A stretch of 64,000 nucleotides of DNA from Amoebidium appalachense. Taxonomy: Eukaryota; Ichthyosporea. The notes under the pieces are model-generated. The model was not told the origin of the DNA, ran no database searches, and saw only the letters and a program-made list of their open reading frames with translations. Of the stretch, positions 1-37,951 are shown in pieces (position 1 is the first letter of the stretch; the number at the start of each line of letters is the position of its first letter). The DNA lies in NCBI GenBank assembly GCA_963693365.1, contig CAVNZM010000006.1:5518001-5582000 (forward strand), written 5' to 3'. The translations under genes were made by a program, and so were the position numbers.

Positions 1-297
1 TATTTTTTCTTGCAGCCCTAACAGCAAAGGTTTTATCTGCACCTTCTTTCAATTCATCTTTTACATCTTGGTGGGTAGATCACTGTTTACACTGTTCACA
101 GTAGTTGAAAGGTGAACAAATAGCCTTTTTCCAACGGAACGTGGGTTGCTTATAACCCGCGTGTTCCTCGCTTTTCTTCCGCCCCAATTTCTTTCACCTC
201 ATACGAACTTCACGGGTACCCGCCAGCGAGGCACCTGGAGTTAAGCAATCTCCTGTTATTTTTGGCGTGGAGAGGCTATTTTCGCCGCACATGAGCC
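1..297. other. Sequence upstream of the ZYG11-like start, nothing recognised
   Basis: This is non-repetitive sequence before the inferred ATG at 298. It probably holds 5' UTR or promoter, but no TATA box, initiator or protein-coding signal could be assigned. Confidence 0.3.
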
Positions 298-23240
<22,943 letters not shown>

Positions 23241-23250
23241 GTGTTTGTGA

Positions 23251-24442
23251 AAGTATGCGCCGGCTTGCTAGTATGAATCGATTTGGCCCCCCTGCTCGGA
23301 CTATTGGTGATTCTACTGGAGGCCCTCTCATAGACTCTGATAAGTATTTCTCGGAACTGTTTAAAGATAGGACCCCCGCTCAGAAGCCTATTGTGTGGCC
23401 TGTAGACACATCTATCCCCAAAGAATCGATCCTCCCCTTCTTTAGTCCCGATACCGTATGGTCTGTGATATCTAGTTATAGCTCTAGTAAGTCGTGTGGG
23501 CCTGATGGACTTCCTGCTGGGTTTCTTAAAATCCTCGTTCCCCCCTACCCACAGCAGGAAAGTGATCGTGCTAACAAACCTGATCTTGCTATTAACTTAA
23601 GCTCTCTCTTTTCTTGGTGTGTTAAATGTGGACATGTCCCGTTATCTTGGTTAGATACCTTAGTGATCCCCATAGTTAACAAGGACTCTGAGGGCCCCAT
23701 ATCATCTCTTCGTCCCATCACACTAACCCAGGTTGTTCGTAGATTCTTTGAAGCCTGCTTACTCAGGTTATTTGCACATCACCCTAGGTTTCAATCTATT
23801 CTTCACATACACCTATGCCAATCCGCTTTTCGTAAAAAGAATTCATGTTATGTTTACATAATGGCACTGCACGATTCTATGCAAGTTTGTGCACGATATG
23901 CTGGTTTTATTGATTGGAAAACTGCTTACGATTCTGTCTCCCCTGGTCTCCTATGGGAAAGATTGCTGCATGGGGTGTACCACACTGCATTGGTGTTTTG
24001 TTAGAAGCACTCTTGTCTCAAACCTATGGTAGAGCTGTGGTTAATGGGCACCTTTCATATGGTTTTTCTCGTACTAGAGGTCTCTTGCAGGGTTCATTGC
24101 TCAGCCAGTTTTTGTTTAACCTATTAATAGATTATTTGCCTGGCAAGATTTATGCCGAAAATGATGACCCTATTAATAACTTTCCGCCTGCACTTCTCTA
24201 TGCTGATGATCTGTCCCTCCTTGCCCGTACCCCTAGACGCCTGCAAAGATTGTTCGATATAGTGTCAGAGTGGTGCAAGGCAAACCTTATGATCCTTAAC
24301 ATAGACAATTGTGGTGTTCTTGTACCTGATATAGCTAACAATTACACACATTTACATTATCATCTAAACCTGTACCTATCGTTCCAGAATACAAATATCT
24401 TGGTGTTTCGGTCAATTACCGAGTGTCCCAGGGGAGCCCGCT

Positions 24443-24475
<33 letters not shown>

Positions 24476-24663
24476 GGGGAACCCAACTAATTGGTTTTCT
24501 TAGTCTTTATGGTGCCTCGTAGAGAAAGTAAACCCTGATATATAATCATCACCCGACATCTATGTACTTGATCATGATATACCGCTGAGGGGATATTCCG
24601 AGCAAAAATCCCCCATACCTGAGACTGGTCTCTCTTTGCCTCGAGTAAACAGTGTAAACCCCA
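23251..24663 (+). pseudogene. Decayed LINE (non-LTR) reverse transcriptase, copy A
   Basis: Follows copy B (42950 onward) almost base for base but is 5'-truncated at the position matching copy B 42950. It keeps the fingers motif (SSKSCGPDGLPAGFL), DWKTAYDSV and YADDLSLLA. A one-base deletion near 23957 (GGGAAAGATT against GGGAAAAGCTT) moves the rest to another frame. The segment matching FIDDLAVK reads LIDYLPGK. After NTNILVF the sequence jumps at about 24420 to the 3' non-coding part (ACCGAGTGTCCCAG), deleting about 1.1 kb of the C-terminal coding region. A run of about 30 A and a conserved tail ending CTCGAGTAAACAGTGTAAAC close it. Confidence 0.85.
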
Positions 24664-25077
24664 AATCGATTTCTGCCACTAACTAATCCAACAAGTCATA
24701 CATGTACATAGCACTGTAAATGTTTGTGCACCCGCACACAGTGGAACATATTCGGACAACTGCCTATTGTTGGGCAAGTTCATACGGGTGGCCATGGTCG
24801 CTTCGGAAGAGCCGGGGAAGAGGCAGGTTGGAATGGTTTAGGCTGCATTGGGAATTCGAAAATAACGGCCAACCCTTCCCCCCCCCCCCCCCCCCCCCCC
24901 CCTCCCGGCCCCCCCCCCCCCCGCGGAGTCCCCCCTTTGCAATGGATGGTCGAAGTGAACGGCTAGCCCCACACCACCAATTTGCCTTCCACCCCCCCCC
25001 CCCCCCCCCCCCCCCCCCCACCCCAACACACACACGCACACACACACACACACACACACACCGTGACACACACCGTG

Positions 25078-25115
<38 letters not shown>

Positions 25116-25659
25116 CCAGCCACCCAGCCAGCCACCAACCCACCCACCCACATACACATGCACGAAATTCTGACATGGTTACGTGATGGCAATTTTTTTT
25201 TCCAAGTTAACTAACAAGGCACCTTACTTCTAGTTAAACACTCGCGGAGTCATTGCACAGGGTTGAACTTGGATTTCTGACCGCTAGTCACGGTGTGTCA
25301 TTACAAAAACACCCACCCTCGGGCCACAGTGTAAGTACAGAGCACACACGTATGTGCCGCACACACACGTACACACCCACTCACACACGCACGTACACAC
25401 ACACAGGGAGTCATACGGGTTTCTTTATTCATGGCTATAAACAGCATTTTCGATATTCAGAGCATTGTTTGCTCGACAAAGTCACGGTAAGGAGGCTTTC
25501 CCCCCCCATTTTCACTGGACAAACTGACATAGGAAAGGGGGAGGGGAAAGGTTAGGGGTTCGAACATCACCACTGCCGGTCGAATTTTTTTTCCGGAAAA
25601 TTTGTGAAAATCTACACGAGAAAACATTTCTACAGTACACCCTAAGGCTTCTAGACCCC
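24664..25659. other. Intergenic spacer between LINE copy A and the aldo-keto reductase
   Basis: C runs at 24881-24902 and 24992-25019, (CA)n near 25026-25112 and short unique sequence. On the minus strand an AATAAA (plus-strand TTTATT at 25434-25439) lies about 220 bases beyond the reductase stop and could be its polyadenylation signal. Confidence 0.4.
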
Positions 25660-26218
25660 CTACAGCTGCCCCAGATGTGTGGTCTGCATCATGTGTGCGG
25701 GATAGCGGTCCCCCTTGATCTTATCCCACGGCACGGCGACCTCAATCTCCGCAAGAATTTCAGGTGCAAGCTTGTCCAAAAGGGCGAGCACGCCCACATT
25801 TTCCTGCAGGCGGCGGGGGTTTTTCGTCCCGGGGATGGGGACCACGTCCTCCCCCCTGCTTTGGACCCACGCGAGCGCAAGTTGGCCGGTGGTTGCGTTG
25901 AGACGTTGGGCGATGGCCTCCAAATTCTTGACCATTTGCAGGTTGGCTTCGAAATTTTCATCGTTGAATCTGTTCGAACCCCCCATCCCAAAACACCCAT
26001 CAGCGATCGTTTACAGGGTCGGCGCTGGAAGAAAGAACCCCCCCCCCCCCATTCTCGCTACTTACAAATTTCAGATTGTGTTAGTTCTGTGCCAGTAAAT
26101 GTGAGGGTGAATGCAGCACACCTAGAGCTAACGGCATCCCCCCCCCCCCCCCCCCCGAAAAAAAAAACAAAAAAACAAAAAAACATAAACACACAGAATC
26201 CTCTGAAAACCACATAGG

Positions 26219-26274
<56 letters not shown>

Positions 26275-26555
26275 GGGGGAGAGGAGGGGGGGGGGGGGGG
26301 AGGGGGGAGGGGGGAGCTACTATTGGCTTGGACGCGCGGATGAGTTCTAGAATGGGTTTTTGGTGTGTAGTTGTAAAAGTAAGCGAAAAACGTGGGGGGA
26401 GGGGAGCGGTGAGCAAGGGGGGGGGGGGGGGGGGGGGAAGAGGGAGAGGGAGCGTGGGTCGACGAGAGAACTTGAAAGAGAGAGGGGGGTTTGAAGGCAG
26501 AACACGGTACAAAGTACACATACACGATGAGAAGCATGGTGCAGGACACATACAT

Positions 26556-26594
<39 letters not shown>

Positions 26595-27049
26595 GTATGA
26601 GAGAGGGTGGGTGGGGGATAGAAAGATGCTGGATGTATTCAACAAAACGAACGAACTACAAAGACACACAACTAGAACATTGCAGACATGCACAAAGGAG
26701 CACACAGACTTAACGCCAAAATTGATAACCAAAATCATTATTTCTCTATTTATTAGTTCACTATTGCCATTACCACCATCATTGCTTTATCATTATTGCA
26801 TTACAATAGTTCTTGTTGCTATTGTTCGGGGAGGGGGGGGGGGGGGGGGGGGGGGGAGGGGGGGGAGGGATCAATACCGTGGGTGGGCACGGCGCGAGTC
26901 GTTTGGCGCAAAGTTTTCTCTGTTGAGGGCGCCTGTGAGCATGCCCCGGCCAAGAGGGGAGTAGGCAACTATCCCCACACCAAGTTCCCTGTGGTGACGG
27001 ATGGGACAAACGGGTCAGAGTGTTTGTTTTGCGTGCGTGTTCATGGTTG

Positions 27050-27080
<31 letters not shown>

Positions 27081-28179
27081 GGCGTGTGTGTGTGCCTGTG
27101 ATTGTATGTGCATGTGTTTGAGTGTGTCTTCGTGTACTTCAATCCACCTTATCGGTGCTAAAACAATGCACATGCATGCACGTTATGTCCTTGTGCTCAC
27201 TCGTGCACACGCTTGCGTGCACCTCCATGTGCACATGTGTACGAGTCCGTGCGTGCGCACAGGTGCACGCGTGCATACATGTCCGTGTGTGGGCACAGTT
27301 GTGGTACATGTATGTGTCCGTGTGTGAGCACAAATGTGCACATGCATACGCGTCTCTATGTGCACGCGTTCCCACGTGTGTAAATGTGTCCTCGTGTGTT
27401 CACAGGCGTGAACCTGCAGACGTGTTGTCCGTGTTTGCACATGTGTACGTGTGTACGTGTCCGTGTATGCGCGTGCACCTACCTGGCCGTTGGCACGACC
27501 TCCCTCTCAATGTCACGTGACCACAGGGACCATTCCATCTGGATGGCGCTGATTGGGTGAATCGCATGAGCCCGGCGGAGGTTGGACGCAGACACCTCCG
27601 AAAGACCAATGTGGTGAATCTTGCCTGTGATAAATGTGCATGTGTGGATGTACGTGTGTGTGTGTACGTGTGTGTTTAGGTGTGTGTGTAGGAGAGGGGG
27701 AGGGGGGAGGGAGGGAGGGAGGGAGGGAAAGGTGTGTGTGTGGGGAGAGGGAGGGGGGGGGGGGGAGAGAGAGAGAGAGAGAGGGGGGGGGGGGGGGGGG
27801 GGGGGGAGAGGGAGGGAGGTGTGTGTGTGTGCGCGCGTGCGTGTGTGTTTTTGTGTATGTGTGTATGTGTGCGAGTGTGTGAGTGTGCGCTCGGGCAAAA
27901 TGGTCGAAGATGCAGTGAAGTATCGTATTCGTACCCGAATTCCCCGTGTGGGTATGCTCTGGGCTCAATTGATTTTTCTTTATTACCAGTATTATTCCTT
28001 TTTTTTTTTTTTTTTTTTTTTTTTTGTGGAGGGGGAGAGGGGGGGGGGTCCATCTTTCTCTCCTTTTTGGTTTATTGCACTGTCCTTCATTACTTTTACC
28101 ATATTGCTCTTATCATACATATTATTGTAATCATTATATTTGTTCTTGCTCTTTTCTTTTCTTTTCTTTTTCCCGGGTT

Positions 28180-28215
<36 letters not shown>

Positions 28216-28230
28216 TTTCTTTCTTTTTTT

Positions 28231-28281
<51 letters not shown>

Positions 28282-28416
28282 GAATGCGGAACACGGTACG
28301 AAGTACGCATACACGAAGGACACATGCAAATGCAAACATTCAAGTATGCAACATCAGCCATACGCACAGTATGCGTCATAAGCAGAGCCCATCCTCAGGG
28401 AGGGCCCAAGTCATCA

Positions 28417-28483
<67 letters not shown>

Positions 28484-28895
28484 GGGGGAAGAGGGAGAGG
28501 ACGTTCCACACCTTCCTCGACAAGCAACTTCAGCTCAGCCATGGTCTCCTCAATGGGCACTTTCGGGTCGACCCGGTGCTGGTAGTACAGATCGATGTAG
28601 TCTGTACCGAGCACCTTTAACGAATCCTCGCACGAGCGGCGCACATTCTCCCTGGAAGAGTCCAGAACCATCTGTCCGTCACGGAATTCGATGCCAAATT
28701 TGGTAGCGACGATGAACTTTTCCCGTCTTCCTTTTATGGCCTTGCCTACGAGCTCCTCGTTGCGCTCTCCCAGGGGAGACCTAGAAAAACGAGTTAAAGA
28801 AACACGGGAGACTTGTGGTTATTGGTTTGCTCAACATTTTTTGGGATTGCCCTCTTTTTTATTTTATTTTTATTTTTATTTTGCTAAGTGGTGGC

Positions 28896-28926
<31 letters not shown>

Positions 28927-29195
28927 TGTGTGTGTGTGTGTATGTAGGGTGGGTGAGTGGGTGGATGGTGGTGGTGGTGGTTATAGGGGGGGGGGGGGGG
29001 GGGGGGGGGGGGGTGACGCGGCCAGGGGGGGGGAGGGGGGGGAAGAGGGGGGAGGGGGGGTGATGCATGCGTTAGAGGGTTGGAAATATGGAGGAGACAA
29101 CAAAGAGCATCAACAAAACGTCGCAAAAGCGGGAAGTCCAAAATCAAACAATTCAAGCGTGCAGGCAGAAGACACTTGAGCAGAGCCCATCATCA

Positions 29196-29239
<44 letters not shown>

Positions 29240-29377
29240 TGTATGCATGAGTGGATGCCAACCATAGAAGCAGGGCATTGAACAACTACACAGACAAGCA
29301 CACAAAAGATAATTCGAAAACATCGGGAAGGCAGAAGTTGTGTGTGTGTGTGTGGGGTGTGGTGGTGGTGGTGGTGT

Positions 29378-29408
<31 letters not shown>

Positions 29409-30260
29409 CGAAGCAGAGACGACACAAGCGGGTGGGCAGGGGGAGGGGGGGAGGGGGGAGGGAGAGGGAAAGGGGAGGAACAATGGAGGAGGGGACATTT
29501 GGAGGGAGGGGAGGCGCTGGGGAGAGGAGGGAGGGGGGAGGGGGTGGGGAGAGTGGCCTGCGAGAGAGAGGTGTGAGTGTGAGTGAGAGAGAAAGAGAGA
29601 CCGGGGCGGGGGGGCGGGGGGCGAGCGAGAGAGAGCGAGAGAGCGAGAGAGAGAGGACGGCTATACCGCACCCAAATACCCAAACCCAAACCTAGATTTT
29701 AAATCCAGATGTCACGCATGCGGCATGACCGCTGCTTCGCATCACGCCTATGTGTTATGAAAGAAACAAAAATACTCTATTAAGGAATTATAAAACATAC
29801 AAATATTAATGTTGCGTAATAATTTAATATTTCTCAGTCGAAAATGTACCAGAAATACACTTAAGATCTTAGTTCTTGGCGTTTTTTTGCTTCTTCTTGT
29901 TATCGCTGAAACATTTGGGTTTGGGTTTAGGAATCTAGAAGACCCCCCCCCCCCCCCCCCCCCCCCCCCTCTAGATTCCTATCCCAAACCCAGATTCTGG
30001 ACCGTGAAACCCAAATTACCTGCCTTATGTGGAAAAGACACGTTATCAAAAACACGCTTCTCTTATAAGATTCAGGTGCTCGTTGATGATCTATGGCATA
30101 TGCGACCACGCGATGATTGGTGGCAGATTGAAACGCAATATTTCGCTATCCAATCGACCGTCAATACTTGTATTAAATCTAGGAATCTGGGTTTGGGTTT
30201 GGGTATTTGGGTGGGATATAGTCGCCCAGAGAGAGAGAGAGAGAGAGGAGAGGGGGGGAG

Positions 30261-30292
<32 letters not shown>

Positions 30293-30563
30293 CAGGGACA
30301 GGGAGAGGAGAAGGAGTATACTGAAAGAGACACAAAGAGATAAAAAAAAAAAAGAGAGAGATGAGGGGCTGGTCAGAAGGTGGGTGGGTGGGTGGGTGAG
30401 GGGGGAGGAGGAGGGGAGCGAGAGCGAGAGAGTGTGTGTGTATGTATTCATTATATCTCAGAAACTGGTACGTGAATGTTACGGTTTTAGCAACCACCAG
30501 ATTTCTCTTTACCTTTCAGAATCTCTTACACTCACACTCACTTTCCTCCCTTCCCTGTTCCTT

Positions 30564-30635
<72 letters not shown>

Positions 30636-30638
30636 TTT

Positions 30639-30708
<70 letters not shown>

Positions 30709-30726
30709 TTTCCTCCCTTCCCCATT

Positions 30727-30799
<73 letters not shown>

Positions 30800-31284
30800 C
30801 CCCCCCCCCCCCCCCCCCCCCCCCTCTGTCTAATCTCTCTATTCTCCCCTCACCTCTCCCTCCCCCTTTCTCGTTCTCTCTTGCTCGCTGACTCTGCCCC
30901 CCCTCCTCCCTCCCTTTCCTTCTCCACTCCCTCTTCTTTTCTCGCATGCTTCAGAATCTCTTGTCTCCTCCGAAGTTCAATTCTTTTGCTCTGGTCTATT
31001 TTTCCCAACTCTCCACGCACGTTGGTGTGAAAACCAGCAGCAGGACTCTCAAGGACTACAAATTACCTTTCCCCCCTCCCTCCCTCCCTCCTCCCCCCCC
31101 CCCCGCCCCACCACCACCACCACCACCAGCACCACCAAACCCCCCAGTCTTCATTTTTTCCTCCATCACAAAAGATTTTCAAAACATTGCTTATCTCTAT
31201 AGTCATACACATGCACAGCTTCGTCCTCTTCCCCACCCTCCCCCAGGCAATCCAAGTTGCTTCCCTCCCTCCGTCACTCCCCCG

Positions 31285-31331
<47 letters not shown>

Positions 31332-31644
31332 GTGCCACACTCCCCCTCCCTTCTTTTCAAGTTTAGTTTTATAGGCTGTTTTATCCGTTTGCTCTCCCCC
31401 CTCCCCCTCCCCCTCCCTCCCCCCCCTTCCCCCACCAACTATTCCCTTGCACTAACCTGTAAACAAAGGCAGTGTCAAGGAAATTGACGCCCAGCCTGAG
31501 CGCCTCATCCACCGTAGCCAGAGATTCGACCTCATGTTCTGCCGAGGACTTCACGTAGAAGGCAGTCATACCCATGCACCCCAGCCCTTGGCGCGAGACG
31601 CGCAGTCCGGCCTTTCCAAGCGCTACCTGCTGAATGGCGTTCAT
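25660..31644 (-). CDS. Aldo-keto reductase, AKR (yeast/plant AKR13-like) family, 5 exons
   Basis: Exons on the minus strand: 31644-31457, 28780-28512, 27624-27483, 26988-26878, 25969-25660. They sum to 1020 nt, 339 residues plus stop, with all phases agreeing, so the gene looks intact. It would be a cytosolic NADPH-dependent oxidoreductase with a TIM barrel. The tetrad is visible: D57 and Y62 (FLDTAFVY), K90 (VATKFG) and H131 ([10 protein letters not shown]). Other family marks are [57 protein letters not shown] and the cofactor loop [15 protein letters not shown]. These resemble AKRs annotated as auxin-induced-like or YakC-like; the substrate cannot be told. Intron 1 (28781-31456) is packed with family-1/2 elements, satellites and a foldback repeat. 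Confidence 0.92.
28280..28416 (-). mobile_element. Family-1 element, minus orientation, between G47 and G66 runs
   Basis: On the minus strand it reads GATGACTTGGGCCCTCCCTG, then GAGGATGGGCTCTGCTTATG, and ends GCATTCAA followed by C47 (plus 28233-28279). At its other side lies a run of 66 G (plus 28417-28482). It sits in intron 2 of the aldo-keto reductase, about 95 bases inside the donor. Confidence 0.7.
29061..29195 (-). mobile_element. Family-2 element, minus orientation
   Basis: On the minus strand it begins GATGATGGGCTCTGCTCAAG and ends CCATATTTCCAACCCTCTAA, then CGCATGCATCA and C-rich sequence. It is in intron 1 of the aldo-keto reductase. A second, more diverged copy follows at 29239-29337, separated by a run of about 40 G. 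Confidence 0.7.
29239..29337 (-). mobile_element. Diverged family-2 element, minus orientation
   Basis: Plus strand starts GATGTATGCATGAGTGGATG right after a G run and ends at GGAAGGCAGAAG, corresponding to the family-2 3' end (CATACATC) and middle (CTTCTGCC). Confidence 0.5.
29657..30226. mobile_element. Foldback element with CCCAAA-rich inverted arms
   Basis: The left arm (29670-29695) carries CACCCAAATACCCAAACCCA and is mirrored by the right arm (30187-30215), which carries TGGGTTTGGGTTTGGGTATT. An inner inverted pair lies at 29912-29942 and 29969-30000 around a C run, meeting on AGGAATCTAGA / TCTAGATTCCT. GA/CT repeats flank both ends. No coding capacity was seen. It lies in intron 1 of the aldo-keto reductase. 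Confidence 0.6.
30560..30820 (+). repeat. (CT)n-(AT)n-(CT)n compound satellite ending in a C run
   Basis: CT arrays at about 30570-30634 and 30730-30796 enclose an AT array at about 30645-30707. The second CT array passes into about 27 C. It is within intron 1 of the aldo-keto reductase. Confidence 0.95.
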
Positions 31645-33300
31645 GGTTGTGCCGGTGACAGGGTGTGTGGGGGGAATTGAAGGGGAGTGAATAAACGTGA
31701 AGGGAAACGTTCTGAACAAAGCAAACTTGACTCAGCTTTGCCGAGTGTGCCTGACGTCACGCACGGTTATTGACTGCAGTGGCGGAAACGTTTTTTTTTG
31801 CACCGACTCTCAGAAGAATTTCGCTTTCGGGGTGTAAAAAATAGTGTTATCGTGAGAAATTTTCATCATGTGCTGTTTGTTATCGACATAGATACATTAG
31901 TGCAGTCTGTGTTGAGTGAATGTACAATTACTACTGTACTACTGTACACATATTCTAAATTAGTCCAGGAACATTTTTGATCCTCTTTTGTAGGGTCGAT
32001 ACTGCCTTATACGGACGTCCGCGGCCGTAATCGTTGTCCATGTATCAGATGTATGTCCATGTTGCACGGTTTCCTTACTCGGTTGCAGCCCTGTTAGGTT
32101 GGTATGCACAGGCTGGTATGCACGTTGTATCCACCTGTGTACCGGCACGCCACTTAGTAAAGTGTATATTTGCATGTGCCACTGTGTCTAACCGGCAAAT
32201 AGTGTCTCTTGGTTAAGCACATGCATTCAATATTGTTTGAAGAATTATAAGCAGCGTAGTAACGAAGATCTCCAGTGGAGCCCGGCCTAAACCCAAAAAA
32301 TTATCAAGCACCGGAAGAAATCTAGCAGGAGATTCCAGGAATTAGATCGAGAAGCGTCGGTACGTTATGATTCACATGATCGGCCTGGGCTAACAAAGTG
32401 GCCTGCCAATCAGATTAAAAATACTGTGTCGATCAGATCAGGTGAATTCCAATGAGGCTTGACGGGCCCCTGGGCCCTGAGTCCTGACGATGTCCGCAGC
32501 AATACAAAGTGCATAAACCCCCAATGAGGGTTGATTCTAGAATTTCAGAACCAATAAGCTATTACGACTAGCTTATATCTTATTGGCGGCCGGCCTTCGC
32601 CACCCAAAAAAAAACAAACAAAACATTTAACACATTTAAGCATCATACAGTGTTTTCTTACCGGGCAAAATACAAATCATAGCTGTTGTATCTACCTAAC
32701 TGGTTTTCACAACACCTGGAAGCTGAGGGGGTCTGTCTTGCCCAGTGTAAAGATCGGTCGACCTTTATAATGCTAACGCGCTGGGCGGCGGAGACCCTAT
32801 GTCATGCTTGCGCAAGGTCGCTCTACCAATCGCCCACTGCTGGCAGTGAGCAGTTGTTGCCACAGGTCTGGCCAGTATGACAAATACATAGAGCAGCTCA
32901 CTTGAGGTTCCACTTTTTTCCTTTTATTTGTGCACAGCAGAGGTTAGACGTGTGTCTTTTCCGTAACTTACGCACTTACTTGAGGTTGCCGTCAGGTGGA
33001 TTTGAGGCTAAGCGTTATAGGACTCAAGAATTCCAGCTATTAGTGTTAGGATGGTAGAAGCTTGCGGATTGGGGACTGGGAATCCGTTCAGGGCCACGCA
33101 AACTTTAGAAGGTAACATGGAGCAAACCGAGTAGAGCATTTGAGTAGAGCCCTGAGTTGTGTCCTTACCAGCATCTCATGTTACAAAATACTGAGCCTAG
33201 CTCGACCTCCTAGTCAGATGCAAGCCGGTTACCATTCTCTTTTTAGCAATTTCAGCCGCGGTCTCAGCGTCACGAAAATGGTTCTTGTTCTGACACAATG
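31645..33300. other. Unique intergenic sequence, nothing recognised
   Basis: Complex sequence upstream of the reductase start, likely holding its 5' UTR and promoter. It has no recognisable protein, tRNA or repeat family. Short ORFs here (for example 31798-31980 and 32686-32880) show no family resemblance. Confidence 0.4.
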
Positions 33301-35087
<1,787 letters not shown>

Positions 35088-35090
<3 letters not shown>

Positions 35091-35220
35091 ACTTCCTATA
35101 CATCTTCCCAACACAACTCGACACCACGAAAGCCTTCCTGCCCACATTTGTGGCTCTGCAATCTCTTGAGCTAGCCTTCAGTGCTGTACCCTCACGGTGG
35201 CCTCTAAGTCTGGGTCACCA
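35088..35220 (+). pseudogene. Orphan LRR-like open segment (possible exon or relic)
   Basis: An open frame of about 44 codons contains FPTQLDTTKAFLPTFVALQS and LELAFSAVP, which looks like a leucine-rich repeat. It ends CACCAG before GTTTTGG. No neighbouring exon was found. It may be a fragment of a lost LRR gene or chance. Confidence 0.25.
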
Positions 35221-35299
35221 GGTTTTGGTTTGTCTTAGATTGCGATCCAACTTGTTAGTGCGATGTTCCTTTATGAAACACTCATTTAACAGCCCCCCC

Positions 35300-35400
35300 C
35301 CCCTTCCTCCCATGTTCAAGTGGCGAAGCAGTGTTAAAGCAGTATCTGAGTTGGATTTCGGTCGACGAGGTGTTCGGGTGTCTCGGTATGTGTGACGTGT
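35300..35400 (+). mobile_element. 5' part of a family-1-type element
   Basis: CATGTTCAAGTGGCGAAGCA, then AGCAGTATCTGAGTTGGATT and a GAGGTG / TGACGTG segment, match the region just upstream of the family-1 copy at 52247-52330. This suggests the element is longer than the C-flanked core. Confidence 0.45.
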
Positions 35401-35531
35401 GAAACTGAGTGTGTGTGTGTGTGTGTGTGTGTGTGTTCCCTTTTCCGTATCTCCCGATCCTCCCCCCCCCCCCCCCCCCCCCCCCCCAAACAAAAAAAAT
35501 AATTGAATAATAAAAGCGAAGAAAAGAACAA

Positions 35532-35589
<58 letters not shown>

Positions 35590-35885
35590 ACATGCATACA
35601 CACACACCAAAAAAAATTGAAAGTTCTAAAGGCTTATAAAGCTACTGAAGTTCAGTCCCTTTCTGATCCTCGGTCTGTGTCTTTCGACACAGAAACTTCA
35701 TCTACAAAGAAATTCGAATTATTCCTTCTCGTGGCAGTGTTTACCGTACTGGCATGTGTAGTGTGTATTCCCTGTGATGTAGTGCATGCAGGTGCACGAA
35801 CACACCGGGCACACAACACAATTGCCGCTCGCGTGCACCATTATGACATGTGTACCAACACTCAACCAACCACGTATATACACAC

Positions 35886-35938
<53 letters not shown>

Positions 35939-36354
35939 AACATAATATACCTACAGACCTGCACTCTAACGTGCACGTGCACCTGTACACAGTCTAACTG
36001 GAAAAGCAAAAAAACGGTCGGCTGTTTAATCATCGGCTTTGCCACAAATGCACCTCCCCGCCGCCCCCACGGCATCGCACACTTGCATGTGCACAAGTCG
36101 TTACATAGCCCACTGAGCCCAGGCCCTGAGGGGTTGGGCAACCATAATGCTGCCCCCCCCCCCCCCCCGCCCCCCCAAGTCCAACGCATGGGTATCCAAG
36201 TATGCATATCCGGGAGCCTGCAGCCAATAGATCGCTCTGTGACATGAAGCGTCATCTTGCTATCTATTGGCTGCAGGAGAGGGGGCAAGCAACTAAACGG
36301 CAATAGAACCTACCTGCATGCGCTATTCCTATTGGATTCCTGAGTATGGTCAAA

Positions 36355-37000
<646 letters not shown>

Positions 37001-37913
37001 GTGTGTGTGCGTGCTGTGTGTGTATGAGTTGATGCCACACAGTTATGATACGGGCGTGCATATTCGTGTGTGATAGAGTGTGGGTGGGTACCGAGTCCGA
37101 GATTCAAGAGTGGATGTGTGGACGCGCAGGGAGAGGTTACGGGTGCAGGTGTCTAGACCTGCGTTCCGTTCGTGCGCGCTACTTTATCCGTAACTCGCAC
37201 GTGTGACGTACAGGCACAGGGAGAAAGATTGTTTCCTTTCAGCCAGGCTGCTTCTCGGAGGCTGACAGAACCCTTGCACCCAACTGTTTGCGTGCTAACG
37301 GGATAAACATCACCTGACTTTCAGGCAGCACGCTACTACACATGCCCTTGGCAATCTACTAGGTTTCGGGAAGAACTCCGCGAAATCGTTAGCCTGGCTA
37401 ACTTTGAGGGTGAACGTGTTTATAAGTGTGTGTGGTTTTTTCTCTCTGAAGCCGTCTTGCGCAAACATCGTTAGCAATTCATGCTCCCGAGCATCACAGG
37501 TTCCTTTTTGTTTTTCAAATCTTTTGGAAAGGAGAAGCTTGAAGTGTGCAGGACCGCTGATGTTCCACAGGGGTCATCAGCCACATGGAACAAGCTGCTA
37601 TAAAAAAAAAAAAAAAAAAAAAAAAGGCCGCCTTGTGCCTTTGCGCTCCTTTGCGCTGCGCAAAAGTTGCCGCATGTCACTGCGTGACACAAAGCAAATT
37701 GCGGCAGACTATTTGGTCGCATTTGATTGGCGTATTCACTTCATATGTGTCAATTAGTACGAGATAGCATTATAAAGGTCGACCCATCTTTAACGGAGAT
37801 GGAATAATCACTGTGACTCCGTGCATGCACGTGGGTGTGTGTGACATGCATATGTACATATTGTAATATTCTAACACGTACTGACGTGTTGCCGCACGTG
37901 CGACGTTATACAC

Positions 37914-37951
<38 letters not shown>

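Noticed and set aside
25541-25600. GGGTTCGAACATCACCACTG resembling a tRNA T-arm (box B)
   Set aside because: No matching box A, acceptor stem or cloverleaf could be drawn around it.
29670-30215. Internal telomere array
   Set aside because: The CCCAAA-type units are few, irregular and arranged as inverted arms, so a foldback repeat explains them better.
32686-32880. Open frame of 64 codons in unique sequence
   Set aside because: No family resemblance, no splice context and length within chance expectation.
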